A stretch of DNA of 64,000 bases from Doris montereyensis (GCA_037039925.1 JAXRKP010000316.1:122501-186500), one strand, 5' to 3'. Positions 11,906 to 24,669 are shown, counted from the stretch's first letter. Notes: a model not told the origin generated them from the letters alone. Program-made: numbers and translations.

Positions 11906-12400
11906 TTGGTATCATCATCACAGTAGCCATAACACTCTGATTGTGGGTATTTGCCACAAAGTAGAATCCTCCATCTTTCTCCAACCTGGGCTATTGTCTC
12001 CACCTCTGTCCAACTGTGTTTAGGCCTATAATATCTACATTTTGTCCATGTGGATATTGGTCTACCTTTTCTTCGTTTTTTGGGTTTCCATTTTAGGCCT
12101 TTTTTTGTTATGTTAGTTGCTGGCTTCTTCAACATGTGTCCAATCCATCTCCATCTTCTTCTTTTGATTTTCTGCTCTAGATGCTATCCCTTTGTTTTCT
12201 TCAGAGATCTTTTTATTGTTGTTATAGCCAGGGGATTTTGAATTATTTAGTGTTTTACGGATGATTGCAGTTTTTTTTTTTGATCGTTCCATTATTTTCA
12301 AAATTTTCATCGGTATACAAGGATGGGACAAATAATAGAAACTTCTATTAAGAAATGTTGACTCCATCTTCTTCTTTTTGATTTTGGAAAAGACAGCTCT
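11890..12400 (-). mobile_element. LINE reverse transcriptase C-terminal fragment
   Basis: The minus strand reads MLKKPATNITKKGLKWKPKK and then RRKGRPISTW, then HSWTEVETIAQVGERWRILL. This is the R-K-x-x-N-I-T-x-x-x-L-x-W-x-P ... G-R-P ... T-W ... R-W-R tail of RTE-like LINEs. Confidence 0.8.
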
Positions 12401-12449
12401 AGATGAACTAGAACAAATTGGTTTATTTTTCTTCAGAGCTGAAGAATAA

Positions 12450-12640
12450 TTACGTATGGAATCAAGGAGGAAGGAAAAAACATAGAGAAAAAATCAGCAG
12501 AGAGAATCCAAATAGCAATGACAATATACAAATATCTATGACAGGCAGTTACAGGTAAACACGAATTGTCAACAGAAAACAAAATGACAGTATGCAACAC
12601 AGTTTATTGTCCTACTGTCCTCTATGGATAATGTTTTCCT
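12450..12640 (+). mobile_element. LINE fragment, same family as 3706-4778
   Basis: The segment aattgtcaacagaaaacaaa to gtttattgtcctactgtcct matches the reverse complement of the 4130-4200 part of the LINE at 3706-4778 (RT thumb region, L-S-T-x-x-K-M-T-x-x-N-T-V-Y-C-P). Confidence 0.7.
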
Positions 12641-12727
12641 TTGTGTGATATTAGGAAATAGGGGTTGTTACAAAGCAATCTGGTGATGCAGTGGTCATAA
12701 ACCACCAATAATGGTATGTGTGGTTGT

Positions 12728-12729
<2 letters not shown>

Positions 12730-12811
<82 letters not shown>
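12730..12811. repeat. (TA)n microsatellite
   Basis: Pure TA run ending about 40 bases before the exon 5 acceptor. Confidence 0.98.
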
Positions 12812-12813
<2 letters not shown>

Positions 12814-12852
12814 TACATATACATATATTGAGCCTGTATTGTGTCATTCAAG

Positions 12853-13088
12853 AACCATTCAAACTTGCCCTCCAAGTCGAGCTGAATGAATGGAAACGAG
12901 CCTATGGCAAAGTGCTTAAGAAGATGATGAAGGATAGCACCAATGATATCACAGAGTTTATCAAACATCAGAACAAGCTGCTTAACAAACCAGTCAAAGA
13001 CTTGGATGACGTGCGTATGGCCATGGAAGGCCTGAGTCTGGTTAGAGATAACTACGTCACGATGGACGAGGAAATGATGCCAATGGAG
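12853..13088 (+). CDS. DNAH8: Dynein heavy chain, fragment exon 5 (tail/linker junction)
   Basis: The acceptor cattcaag ends at 12852 and the donor gtgaga starts at 13089. The exon begins EPFKLALQVELNEWKRAYGK, with the first codon shared with exon 4, and includes NKPVKDLDDVRMAME, the hallmark K-P-x-x-D-L-D-D-x-R motif of this dynein region. It ends in phase 0. The (TA)n tract at 12730-12811 stops about 40 bases before the acceptor. Confidence 0.95.
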
Positions 13089-13287
13089 GTGAGAAGTCAA
13101 ACGTTTCCCTTCAAAATATCCATTTTTTCAATATCATCATCTTTAACACTTCTACGCATTTTGAATCAATTTTTTTTCGTGAAAAACGAGACAGTGAGAT
13201 AATCCGAGGAATAAAAGGAAATCATGCTTGCTGAAAAGTGTGAGTGAGATATGCTGAAAATAAATCAAGTTTACTGCCGTTTGAAAC

Positions 13288-13439
13288 TTGGAATTTCCAA
13301 ATCCAACAGTGCCACAGCCCATGGCTTTGATACTTGGAACACTATTTGTGGAACCCTACAACAGATGGAAAACCCTGCAGGTACCGTTACATGGCATTGG
13401 GCCAAAGGACAAATTACGTCCGAGTGCTGCTGGATCAGT

Positions 13440-13482
<43 letters not shown>
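13288..13482 (+). mobile_element. (AAC)n-tailed interspersed repeat, copy 1
   Basis: The body gatacttggaacactatttg to gagtgctgctggatcagtaa ends in an (AAC)n tail at 13437-13482. A second copy lies on the minus strand at 60628-60850 with the same end, so the unit is mobile and 3'-anchored. The type (SINE or LINE tail) is not known. Confidence 0.8.
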
Positions 13483-13875
13483 GCAACGCTTCCTTTGGCG
13501 ATGGTCAAATCTCATGCGACGCATAATTTGTATCCCTAGTTTCATCCTCTGTAAAGCTTTCTCTGCATGCGAAATCAATGATTTTCAAACACAACCAACA
13601 ATGTGTTACTATACATCTTTGAAGGCTCGCATCAGCCCTTTGTCTCCAGGATGTTGGGCGGGGATGTGTCTTGCAAATAGTTTGATTATTGATAGTTGTT
13701 CTGTCATTATCGTAATACTGTAAACATTGTTTTAATTTTTTTTAAAATCGGAGCACTTTCATTAAAACAAAGAAGTATACTCAAGTTAACAAATAGCACA
13801 TAGATTATGATTCTTGTAGCAGGTACAGAAAACAATCAATCAATACGTCAAGATTGATCTATTCGTATCGTTCAG
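13483..13875. other. Intron sequence, nothing recognised
   Basis: No exon or element was recognised between the AAC tail and exon 6. Confidence 0.5.
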
Positions 13876-13980
13876 GAAGCGTACTCTATGATATCAGCCT
13901 TGGAAGTGACAGTATCAAAGGAAGAAACGGACAAGGCTGATTCTCTGCGATACAACTTTGAGAAATTATTGGAGAAATGT
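13876..13980 (+). CDS. DNAH8: Dynein heavy chain, fragment exon 6
   Basis: Acceptor gttcag ends at 13875 and donor gtacgt starts at 13981, giving 35 codons in phase 0 at both ends. It reads EAYSMISALEVTVSKEETDK and ADSLRYNFEKLLEKC, the conserved helix with D-x-L-R-Y followed by W/F-E-K-L. No indel. Confidence 0.93.
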
Positions 13981-14189
13981 GTACGTATATGAATTATTGT
14001 TTGTTCCTTCCTCATCTTAGTTAGTGTAATGAAACTTATAATATGAGCAGTTTTGAATTTAATTAAGATAGAGCTACGTTGTAACTAAATCAAAAATATT
14101 TTATCTGTTTGGATTAAGACATGAATCAGCTTGATGTTAAGAGTTAACTCTTTGTTTCTTGTTTCTCACGAGTTATAAAGACTTGTAAC

Positions 14190-14500
14190 TTATATTACGG
14201 CATGAAATAAACTAGAAATGACACTCCTTCGTCTTTCTTTCCATATATATATCTTGTGTGCAACGTATCCCACCAGGGAATGGAGGTTCTGGGTGCATCA
14301 CAATAAATTGGACATTGGAAACCCGCCCCTCCCCAAAAAAAAACCCCGAAACTAAACACAACACAACAATACAACAACCCCAAACAAACAACCCAAAAAA
14401 AACAAACAAACAAGAAACAAAACAAAACAAAAGAAACAAAAAACAACCAACCACCCCACAACAAAAACTAACAATTTATGCCTCTCGTGTTGTTAGTGTT
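14190..14500. other. A/C-rich intron stretch
   Basis: 14330-14470 is an A/C-only low-complexity run (aaacaaacaaacaagaaac) upstream of exon 7. The long open frames on both strands come from its composition. Confidence 0.7.
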
Positions 14501-14557
14501 AACAAAATAAAACTTGTATGTTTCATTACTTTTTTTGTGTTGCCATACTAATTACAG

Positions 14558-14671
14558 AGCACCGTTACAGACACCCTGATTGAAGTCCAACCTGGTTTTA
14601 AAGAAGATCTGACTACATCAGTGAAAACTTTAACAGAAGAGGTGTTAGCGTTTACAGCTGCCTATGATGGG
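14558..14671 (+). CDS. DNAH8: Dynein heavy chain, fragment exon 7
   Basis: Acceptor attacag ends at 14557 and donor gtcagt starts at 14672; 38 codons, phase 0 at both ends. It reads STVTDTLIEVQPGFKEDLTT and TEEVLAFTAAYDG, matching the L-x-x-x-Q-P-x-F-K-x-x-L segment of the family. No indel. Confidence 0.92.
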
Positions 14672-15134
14672 GTCAGTCTAAACTCATCAATTACAATCAG
14701 TCTGGTTACACGTTAAAGACTTGTGTAAACAAAATGGTTGCATACGATATGTGCGGTACTGTGTATTTACAACAGACCTAACGATGTAAATAAAGCTTCA
14801 ATTGTCCTCTTATGGTTTGATAAATGCTGTGACATGTAGAAGTCCCAAAGAAAATTAATTACTTAGCAGCCCTTTGTTTCATGGAAGGAACATTTTCTGC
14901 ATAGACTGATAAATAAAATCTTTGGAGTTTTCGTGTAAATCTTGGCATTCGTATTTAACCGTACTTCGTTAGACTTCTAAATAGAAATACCGGAATAATA
15001 TGCCTACTGAAGTGTTAAAACCTAGTCAATTGGCCAGCGTTTTATTCTTTTTGTTTTAAATTGTATGTACAATTGACTTGCACACGTAAAACAATGAGCT
15101 TACTCATCTCTTGTACTCAACGTTGGCTTGCCAG

Positions 15135-15197
15135 AAAGGACCCATGGAGCCTGGCATCACACCAAGTGTGGCAAATGACAGACTACAGAATTTCCAG
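15135..15197 (+). CDS. DNAH8: Dynein heavy chain, fragment exon 8 (21 codons)
   Basis: Acceptor ttgccag ends at 15134 and donor gtgaca starts at 15198. This very short exon reads KGPMEPGITPSVANDRLQNF and one Q, phase 0 at both ends. The G-P-M and A-x-D-R-L-x-x-F-Q motifs join exons 7 and 9 without a gap. Confidence 0.92.
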
Positions 15198-16240
15198 GTG
15201 ACACATCTTGCGTTATTTTGTCTACTTCAATCTGTGGTCGATATCGAACTTGTTTCATTTTAATGGGTATTATTGTGTCTTCTGTTGCAGTGATAGAAAC
15301 TTGTTGTGTATCAAACTCGTGACGTAGCCAAACCGTGGTATTGTGAGTTTATAACCACGACTACACTGGTTTAAAAGCAATGACTGGTCCCGGTGGTCTC
15401 CCCCCACAACGATGTACTCTTAGAAAATGTACTTCAATCTGCTTCCCTCACTTGACTCAGGTGTGAATGAGTACCAAGTTATAGGTATAGAAGGATTATG
15501 TCAGAGTGTGAGTACCAAGCGCCGATCAGGCTGCTGTACTGTATACTTCCAGGGAGTTTAGAAGACCTTAATGAAATGACCAAGTAGTAGTGGACAAATG
15601 ATGAGTCTGCTCTTGTGCTCGATTTCCTTCCAATGGTCATTATCGTGTCCTCTGTTGCAGTGATAGAAACTTGTGATATATCTCTAAATTGATTTCCTTT
15701 TAATGGTCATTATTGTGTAATCTTTCGAAATGACAAAACAAGAATTGTGGTGGATCTCTAACTTTATTTCTTTTTAATGGTTACACTGTGTTAGTGTTAA
15801 GGGAAAAAACGTCTTGTCCTTGTATAATTCAATTCAAACATTTTTTGTAATCAATAATTAAAAGTAGGGAAAAGTAAGCTGTAGAACAAACGTGAACCAT
15901 TTACAATGGATTCCGTTGGAACAACATAGAACAGGAATGGAATGAATGGTTACTTGTTTAAACTGCAAAGGAACAAAGTGATTATCACATAAGATCATTT
16001 TAAACTCAATACAAGAACAGCTCACTGTTAACGATGCTTAGACCCGTCTAAATCATTTCCAGCACATATTTCTCAATCCATTCTGGCACAGCAAGACTGG
16101 ACAAACTACCCACAGTAATTACACCTCACACTAGCTAAACTTAAAGTAATTACTTTACTTTAAAATCAAAATCTGTTTACCGTAGTTAAGTTCAAAGTCA
16201 CGCTCGCTGCCAGAAAGACTGAAGTATTTGAGTTAGCCAG
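15198..16240. other. Intron sequence with weak internal repeats
   Basis: The block tgtgtcctctgttgcagtga, then tagaaacttgt, occurs at about 15276 and 15645, with a decayed third near 15720. These ctgttgcag blocks look like acceptors, but no coding sequence follows. Confidence 0.6.
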
Positions 16241-16270
16241 TGATACTAAGAAATCGAAAAATTCAAACTA

Positions 16271-16547
16271 TTGCAATTGGTCATCAATGGTGCATTCTGT
16301 ACCATACCATCACTCGTCTTTCCGCAGTTGCAATTGGTCATCAATGGTGCATTTTGTACCATCAATCGTCTTTCCATCAATTGGTGCAGTTGCAATTGGT
16401 CATCAATCGGTGCATTTTGTACCATCACTCGTCTTTTTGCAGTTGCAATTGGTCATCAATTGGTGCATTTTGTACCATCAATCGTCTTTCCGCAGTTGCA
16501 ATTGGTCATCAATGGTGCATTTTGTATCATCAATCGTCTTTCCGCAG
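16271..16547 (+). repeat. Minisatellite carrying exon 9's 3' splice site
   Basis: Five tandem units of about 52-60 bases hold cgtctttccgcag followed by ttgcaatt, which is the pyrimidine tract, AG and first eight bases of exon 9, then ggtcatcaatggtgcatttt. AG sites before 16328, 16390, 16443 and 16495 are decoys of the true one before 16548. Confidence 0.93.
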
Positions 16548-16779
16548 TTGCAATTTGACGAGTACAACAAGCATGTCATCTATTTGGCTGGTGAAGAATT
16601 GTTTGGCCTTACCAAGACAGAAGAGCCCAGCCTGCTTCGCATCAAGAAAGAGCTGACTTTACTCAACAAACTATACGGTCTCTACACTAGCGTCAACAAC
16701 ATCATGGCTATTATGAACTCAGCTGGTCTGATGTGGACTGCGACAAGATAAACACCGAGCTCACAGAACTCCAAAACAG
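16548..16779 (+). CDS. DNAH8: Dynein heavy chain, fragment exon 9, with frameshift
   Basis: Acceptor ttccgcag ends at 16547 and the donor gt is at 16780. It starts LQFDEYNKHVIYLAGEELFG (the G-E-E-L-F-G-L motif) and continues LYGLYTSVNNIM. At about 16704-16706 the frame jumps: 16706 onward reads GYYELSWSDVDCDKINTELT and on to ELQNR, the expected continuation. Relative to family length, a net loss of 1 or 4 bases fits. Exon phase agrees: 232 bases cannot join exon 10 without it. The 3' splice site and first codons of this exon are repeated four more times upstream (16271-16547). Confidence 0.93.
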
Positions 16780-17775
16780 GTTACGTGAGACATTTGTCGT
16801 AATGCCTCGGGGTTTTCAGTTATCCAAACGGAAATAATTTGTTTATTTTCTTCATGGTGTTTTCTTTTAGATTCAAAATATGGCTACTGTCAGGTCGGTT
16901 GGTCGCATCAGCAACGATGACCAAATCATGTTTAACTCTGTAGGAGACAGAGGATTGTGATTATTGTGAACAGGAAGTTAGAAATAGTCTTGAGAAACAA
17001 CATGTCATGTGGATAGTGATTATGAAAAGTTAGATGACTATGGAAATGGGTTTTTGGAACCTGAATAGGTTTTTAAATTACTGGAAACGAAAAGAAGAAA
17101 TGGTATCGTCTGAGCATTCACCATTTATTCTTATGTTCCTCATCAAATAATCATGTATGTTGTTTCTAGGCACTTCATTCTTTACATATAACACCCTATA
17201 TTTAATGTATGTTGCATTTACCTGGATGAAGCATTTAATACAAAGTTTTGCCAATTTACAGGTTAGAACTTGAAACTTAATGACATAATACTAGCCATAG
17301 CTGCCTGGTTAACCTGATTTTAAATTAAATTTAAAGTTAAACTTCATTAATAAGTAGTTCCACCATAGAATTCCTAGTAGATCTGTAATGTTATCCTAAA
17401 GAACTCGTCATTGTGTTCTAACTTTTTTTCTCATAATAGCGCTTTGAAACTTTGAAATTGTTAACAAAAATCGAAAAGGAAACCCTTACCTTGGCTTTGT
17501 GTCCAGAATCCAACCCCCCCCCCCCGACACTCAAAACAAAGAAAATAAAAAAGAAAAGAAAGAATAAAAAGAAAAAAGAATCTTCGTCCTGGGATATTCC
17601 TAGGTGGAAGTATTCTTTTTTAGATACTCGTTACCCCAAACCGTGTCACGATGACTGCCCAGCGTCTCAGCCTTGGAAGGACAAATTCAAACTAACTCCA
17701 GGGCCAGTTCTACATAGATAGCTTGGTTGATAAAGAGATTATATTCTTTAAGATCTCACGCATTGAAACAGTGAT
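16780..17775. other. Intron sequence, nothing recognised
   Basis: Includes a C-run at 17514-17525 and an AAGAAA-rich stretch at 17540-17580. No exon was found. Confidence 0.5.
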
Positions 17776-17799
17776 ACTAGATGGATTGATTATGAACAA

Positions 17800-19100
17800 C
17801 ATGTCACCGTGTCATGATGACTAGTGTTCATTGATGAAAACGCGATCTTCCTCTATAGGTATATCTTGTTAGACGTGATCTTCAGGAAGGATAAGAAGAA
17901 AATGGTATCTCCAGTATTCACCATGAAAGACGTGATTCTACTGGATGAAAGATGATCATGTAGTAATGTTTAGACATTATGTTATTTAAAGATGATCACT
18001 ATGTTTAATGTAGTATTTCTTGTGGATGAAGATTTGATCTTGTTTAGCAAGGTATATCTTGTGGATGAAAGATGGATTCTTGTGGATGAAATTATGAACG
18101 TAAATGGTAAAGACGTGATCTTCCGTAGTGTAGTAAGTGTATCTTGTGGATGAAAATGTGATCTACCGTAGTGTAGTAATGTGTATCTTGTGGATCAGAT
18201 GTGATCTTACCGTAGTGTAGTAATGTATCTTGTGGATGAAACTTTGATCTTGTAGTAAGTAAGGTGTATCTTGTGGATGAAAAGATGTGATCTTACCGTT
18301 TGTGTCCAGAGGTCCAATCTTGTGGATGAACAGTGATCTTACAAAGAAAAGATCTTACCATAGTGTAGTAGGTGTATCTTGTGGATGAAAAATGTGATCT
18401 TACCGTAGTGTAGTAAGGTGTATCTTGTGGATGAAAGATGTGATCTTACCGTAGTGTAGTAAGGTGTATCTTGTGGATGAAAGATGTGATCTTACCGTAG
18501 TGTAGTAAGGTGTATCTTGTGGATGAAAGATGTGATCTTACCGTAGTGTAGTAAAGTTTAGTATTAAAGTTGTCTTTGTGGATTGAAAGATGTGATCTTA
18601 CCGTAGTGTAGTATGGTGTATCTTGTGGATGAAAGACGTGATCTTACCATGTAGTGTAGTAAGGTGTATCTTGTGGATGAAAGACGTGATCTTACCGTAG
18701 TGTAGTAAGGTGTATCTTGTGGATGAAAGTGTAGTGTGATCTTGATCTTACCGTAGTGTAGTAAGGTATATCTTGTGGATAAAAGACGTGATCTTACCGT
18801 AGTGTAGTAAGGTGTATCTTGTGGATGAAAGATGTGATCTTACCGTAGTGTAATGGTGTATCTTGTGGATAAAATCTTGTGGATGAATGACGTGATCTTA
18901 CTGTAGTGTAGTAAGGTGTATCTTGTGGATGAATGACGTGATCTTATAGTGTAGTAAGGTGTATCTTGTGGATGAAAGACGTGATCTTTAGTATCTTGTG
19001 GATGAATGACGTGATCTTACCGTAGTGTATCTTGTGGATAAAAGACGTGATCTTACTGTAGTGTAGTAAGGTGTATCTTTTGGATGAATGACGTGATCTT
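17800..19100 (+). repeat. 46-bp minisatellite, about 28 copies
   Basis: Unit: gtatcttgtggatgaaagat, then gtgatcttaccgtagtgtag and taaggt. Copies are most regular at 18360-18900 and decay towards 17800. Confidence 0.95.
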
Positions 19101-19804
19101 GCTGCCATGCATAAAGATGTAGATTAATGCACAAATCAGAATTGAATGGGGCATAGGAAGTGTTTGTGGTTGACAGTATTTACATTCTCAGCGAAACAAT
19201 GCAAACATTACAATTAATTAATCACAATCATTCCGTTATCACCGGAAATATTTCATCTTTCTTAAGATCAAAAAGGCACCTCTATAGGCCATTTGTAATC
19301 TTTTAGAAATCTTTAGCCTAATCAGTTGAGAAATAAAGACTCTAGATTGGATCGCATTTTAGGCTTGTCTATATTTAAAGGGGTCATTTCAATAGTGTGC
19401 CTGTCACAATTACGTCATTTAGAGAAAAAAGGACAAAACCTTGTTGGCTTTGGAAATTCCAAGTTTCAAACAAATGTAAACATGATATATTTTCATCAAA
19501 TCATTTTCACGCTCATCAGGAAGCACAATTTCCTTTTATCCCCTCGGATTATCTCTCTGTCTCATTTTTCACGAAAATGGACACAAGCGCACTATTAAAC
19601 TGACCCCTTCATTTATATAGAGATATGAAAACATCAATAATTTCTTTTCTAGAAATTTTGTTCCATGAATTCAAACGGAACCGTATTTAAATAGGACAAA
19701 CATTTAACTGAATTATAAAAAAACCCCCAATAACAACGGTCTTTTTCTGGCTGTTCAGCTGCAATACAAAAAAGTTTTGAATGTCTTCTCGCTGTGTGTG
19801 ACAG
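19101..19804. other. Intron sequence, nothing recognised
   Basis: Short open frames at 19326-19603 have no recognised relatives and no splice support. Confidence 0.45.
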
Positions 19805-20075
19805 GTGTAAACGTCTTCCTAAGGGTCTGAAAGATTGGCAAGCCTTTTTAGACCTCAAGAAAAAAATCGACGACTTCAATGAAACAGTCCCCCTGTTAGA
19901 GCTGATGGCTAACAAAGCAATGCATTGTCGGCACTGGCAGAGAATTCAAAACGTAGCCAATTACAAGTTTGACTTTGATGTCACGTCAGATCTGCCCATG
20001 GACCAAGTGATGGAGAATGTTCACCTGAATGACATCATGTCCGCGCCGCTACTTCCTGTCAAAGAAGATGTGGAG
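19805..20075 (+). CDS. DNAH8: Dynein heavy chain, fragment exon 10 (linker)
   Basis: The acceptor gtgacag ends at 19804 and the donor gtaagt starts at 20076. The first base completes an Arg codon begun in exon 9. It then reads CKRLPKGLKDWQAFLDLKKK, the very conserved R-L-P-x-x-L-K-D-W-x-A-F entry to the linker, and later ANKAMHCRHWQRI. It ends APLLPVKEDVE in phase 0. No indel. Confidence 0.97.
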
Positions 20076-20398
20076 GTAAGTTTGACACAAAAACAGTGTC
20101 GTGTCTAGTCGTTAAACAGATAATATAGAGAAATGTGGCGTCCATCCTTACTGCTATTAAAGACGTATTGTCCGGATTTTTCGTATTTAACTCCTCATCG
20201 TGCTTTCTCTTGAAGTGATTAGTTTTTATTAAAAAAAGTATATTTGTGAATCAAAACTCCCATTGTCAGATAGACATATTAAAATGTTCATATAATACAT
20301 GATCAGCTCTGAATAGCTGGGAAAATTTTAGAAAAGAAAATCTATATGACGTCATTTTTGCATTCATCTGAAGATTTTCCTTTTATTCCTTTGTCCAG

Positions 20399-20597
20399 GA
20401 TATCTGTATATCTGCCGTTAAGGAAAAGGATATTGATGCCAAGCTGAAACAAGTTATAGCTGACTGGACTAGTAAAATTCTGTCTTTTGCCAATTTCAAA
20501 AGTCGAGGAGAACTTTGTTGAAGGCAGGAGATATCATGGAGACGATTGGCTTGCTAGAAGACAGCTTAATGGTTTTAAGTTCCTTGATGAGCAATAG
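20399..20597 (+). CDS. DNAH8: Dynein heavy chain, fragment exon 11, with 1-base deletion
   Basis: Acceptor tttgtccag ends at 20398 and the donor gt is at 20598. It reads [20 protein letters not shown], then [11 protein letters not shown] base is missing in the T-run at 20514-20516, so the direct frame hits a stop. One base restored gives the family pattern G-E-L-L-L-K, and the shifted frame then reads [20 protein letters not shown] and SLMSNR. Phase into exon 12 requires the same single-base loss. Confidence 0.93.
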
Positions 20598-21427
<830 letters not shown>

Positions 21428-21801
21428 TCTTCCTTTACGCTTTCCATTTGTTCATTCAGTCCTTTTTCTCTGCCCCCCCCCCCCTCATCATATCTGATGA
21501 CTAATGGGCAAGCTGTCAACAAACTGTTGACATCCCTTCGGACTACTTGTTACACCATGTGTAATCATAGGGTTTACCGTTTCACGACACAAACTGAGTC
21601 GCAGCTTTGCGCAATGGCGGCTTAGCATGTGTGATGCTCTCTGGTTCTGGGCTTTTTTCCAGATGAGCTCAGAACGTTTAATGCGCACTGTAGACAATCG
21701 ACTCCCCACCTGTCTGTCTCCATGAGGTGTAGTATCACGCACTAGAACTGTAAAGGTGACACTGAATAAATAAAACATTCTCTCATTGCAATCCTCCCAA
21801 G

Positions 21802-21956
21802 GTATAACGCCCCCTTACAAGGCCAAAATTCAGATTTGGGTTCATAACCTGAGCACAACGGCTGATATCTTGGAGCAGTGGATCGTAGTGCAAAACCTGT
21901 GGGTTTACTTGGAGGCTGTCTTTGTCGGCGGCGATATCGCGAAGCAGTTACCCCAG
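21802..21956 (+). CDS. DNAH8: Dynein heavy chain, fragment exon 12, with 1-base insertion
   Basis: The acceptor ctcccaag ends at 21801 and the donor gtatga starts at 21957. One base completes R, then Y-N-A-P. The C-run at 21810-21814 has one base too many for the family frame. After it the reading is [20 protein letters not shown], then [20 protein letters not shown] and IAKQLPQ, with the signature V-Q-N-L-W-x-Y-L-E-A-V-F. It ends in phase 0 only if the extra C is discounted. Confidence 0.94.
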
Positions 21957-22159
21957 GTATGAGACAACGAAATGGTGTAAAAACGTCGTTTGAAAAGCCT
22001 TTTCACGTACCTATACCTTCTTACCCAATTCCAAGCCTCAGCCTCATTTGCTTTCCTAAAATTCTTAGCAAAAGCCTTATGCACTTCCTATAATCTAAAA
22101 GACTCACCAGTAGAATAAGAATATTAGCAGAATCAGATATTTTATTGATGAGGATACTG

Positions 22160-23060
22160 CTAAACTTTTGATAAATTGATAAATGCCTTTTTAACCAGTA
22201 GATTGGATTACTGCAACTCCTCTTGTCTGGTATGTCAAAAAATATATATATCTAAACTTCAAAAGATACAAAATTATGCAGCCAGAACTATTGCTCTTAA
22301 AAAGAAATCTGATCACATTACCAATGTACTTAAAGACCTCCATTGGTTGCCAGTCAGAGAGAGAATTGACTTTAAGGTCCTTTACATGACTTATAAATGT
22401 TTAAATAATCTAGCTCCGCCCTATCTAGACGAGCTTTTAACCCCCTATTTTAAACATAGAGTCTTGAGGTCTAATAATAGTAACTATCTTTGTATACCCC
22501 GTACATCGACTCGTTTTGGTGAGAAAGCGTTTTCTGTGTGTGCACCTCAACTGTGGAATGGTCTGGACGAATGTTGTAGGAACTCCATATCCCTTGAATC
22601 GTTTAGGAAGTCTCTTAAAACCCATCTTTTTAAGAGGGCATATAATGCTTAGCGTCTTTTTAAGCCTTCAACGATCGTTGTTTTTGTAAGGATAGCTTAT
22701 ATTTATAATGAATCTTTTGATTATGTCTATGTGCATTATATATCTCGTGTCTCTTGTAAAAATGCTCTATTCATTGAATATTTTACTAATTCATTGTATC
22801 TATCTTTTTAGCTTAATGTATTATTTACAATGTATCTTTTAGGTTTCGTGATCATGTTATACTCTTTGTATGTTTTAAGATTGTTGTATCATTTGAATCT
22901 TTTGAGTGGACTCTTAAACCCTTCTATTTTAGGATATTCATATGATACATTTTGACTCTTTTAAATATCATGTTCTATGACCATTATATTTTATTTATGT
23001 TGTATTGTATGCTACTGTGAGGCGCTTTGAGCTCTTTTGAGAAAAGGCGCCAGAGAAGAT
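22160..23060 (+). mobile_element. CR1/L2-like LINE 3' end
   Basis: An open frame at 22176-22652 reads SRLDYCNSSCLVCQKIYISK, then KSDHITNVLKDLHWLPVRER and IDFKVLYMTYKCLNNLAPPY, then FGEKAFSVCAPQLWNGL and THLFKRAYNA. This is the C-terminal end of a Jockey/CR1/L2-group reverse transcriptase. A 3' UTR follows to gaggcgctttgagctctttt, then gagaaaaggcgccagagaag and a TA tail. The 5' part is missing. Confidence 0.93.
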
Positions 23061-23199
23061 ATATATATATATTATTAGAGTTCCATGACGTCCATATACC
23101 TAAAACCATATCCCAAAGAATCACGCACTCCCTATATCCTACATATTCATGTCAGAACCCTCATGGCGTCCCCATATCTACTACCCCATCCATGTCCAT

Positions 23200-24115
23200 G
23201 TACCTAAAATCTTATCCTAGACCAATGTAGTGTTGCTATACCTAAAACCTTTTCCTAGACCCATGTGGTGTAGCTAAGCCTAAAACCTTATCCTAGACCC
23301 ATGTGGTGTAGCTATACCTAAAACCTTATCCTAGACCCATGTGGTGTAGCTAACCTAAAACCTTATCCTAGACCCATGTGGTGTAGCTATACCTAAAACC
23401 TTATCCTAGACCCCTGTGGTGTAGCTATACCTAAAACCTTATCCTAGACCCCTGTGGTGTAGCTATACCTAAAACATTTTCCTAGACCTCTGTGGTGTAG
23501 CTATACCTAAAACCTTATCCTAGACCCCTGTGGTGTAGCTATACCTAAAACCTTATCCTAGACCCCTGTGGTGTAGCTAGACCTAAAACCTTATCCTAGA
23601 CCCCTGTGGTGTAGCTATACCTAAAACGTTATCCTAGACCCCTGTGGTGTTGCTATACCTAAAACCTTATCCTAGACCCCTGTGGTGTTGCTATACCTAA
23701 AACCTTATCCTAGACCCATGTGGTGTAGCTATACCTAAAACCTTATCCTAGACCCATGTGGGTGTCCTTTATGCCTAAAACCTTATCCTAGACCCATGTG
23801 GTGTAGCTATACCTAAAAAACCCTGTGTGGTGTAGCTATCCTAAAACCTTATCCTAGACCCCTGTGGTGTAGCTATACCTAAAACCTTATCCTAGACCCC
23901 TGTGGTGTAGCTACACCTAAAACCTTATCCTAGACCTCTGTGGTGTAGCTACCTAAAACCTATCCTAGACCCATGTGGTGTCCCTATATACAACCTTATC
24001 CTAGACCCATGTGGTGTCACTATACCTAAAACCTTATCCTAGACCCCTGTGGTGTCACTATACCTAAAACCTTATCCTAGTGCGGTGTTGCTAATACCTA
24101 AAACCTCATTCAAGA
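23200..24115 (+). repeat. 38-bp minisatellite, about 24 copies
   Basis: Unit: tagctatacctaaaacctta, then tcctagacccctgtggtg. It is highly uniform at 23380-23720, with diverged relatives out to 23080 and 24170. Confidence 0.96.
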
Positions 24116-24169
24116 ACTCCATGACGTCCCTACACCTAAATCTTATCTCAAATCCCTCATGAAGGCCGC

Positions 24170-24669
24170 ATACCCTTGTGCAATTTATTGACTTACCTTG
24201 TCGTTTGTTATCGAGTATCATTTTTGTTATTCTTATATTAATAAGATTGAAAAATCAAATGTCTTTCAGATCTGTAAAAAATTGAAGTTCAAAATGTAAT
24301 TAATTTATGTAATTTTGATGGAAAATCTTAAAGTGATTAAAAGAAAAAACCCATCAGTTTTAGGCGTTGTTAGTCATGCATTGTTAAAGATTCTGCTCAT
24401 AAAGAACGTCTACAAGGATGGTGTTTCTAAAGTTGTTTAAAGAAACGTTAAGAATTTATTACACCTTTTGTGAGGTTAAATTAAAATGTAAATCTATCTG
24501 AAGTTTCTACTTTAAGTGCTTTGTTTTTCAAGCAATAATTTCTTCTATTTATAAAAAAAATAATTTATGTTACCCTCTTACATTGCATTTCTTGACAATG
24601 TAATCCTCAACCTCCCCGCTAAATTCCACTTTTTTAAAAAAAAACCCCGTTCGCAAATTAAATACTCAG
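24170..24669. other. AT-rich intron sequence, nothing recognised
   Basis: Only A/T-rich sequence up to the exon 13 acceptor. Confidence 0.5.
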
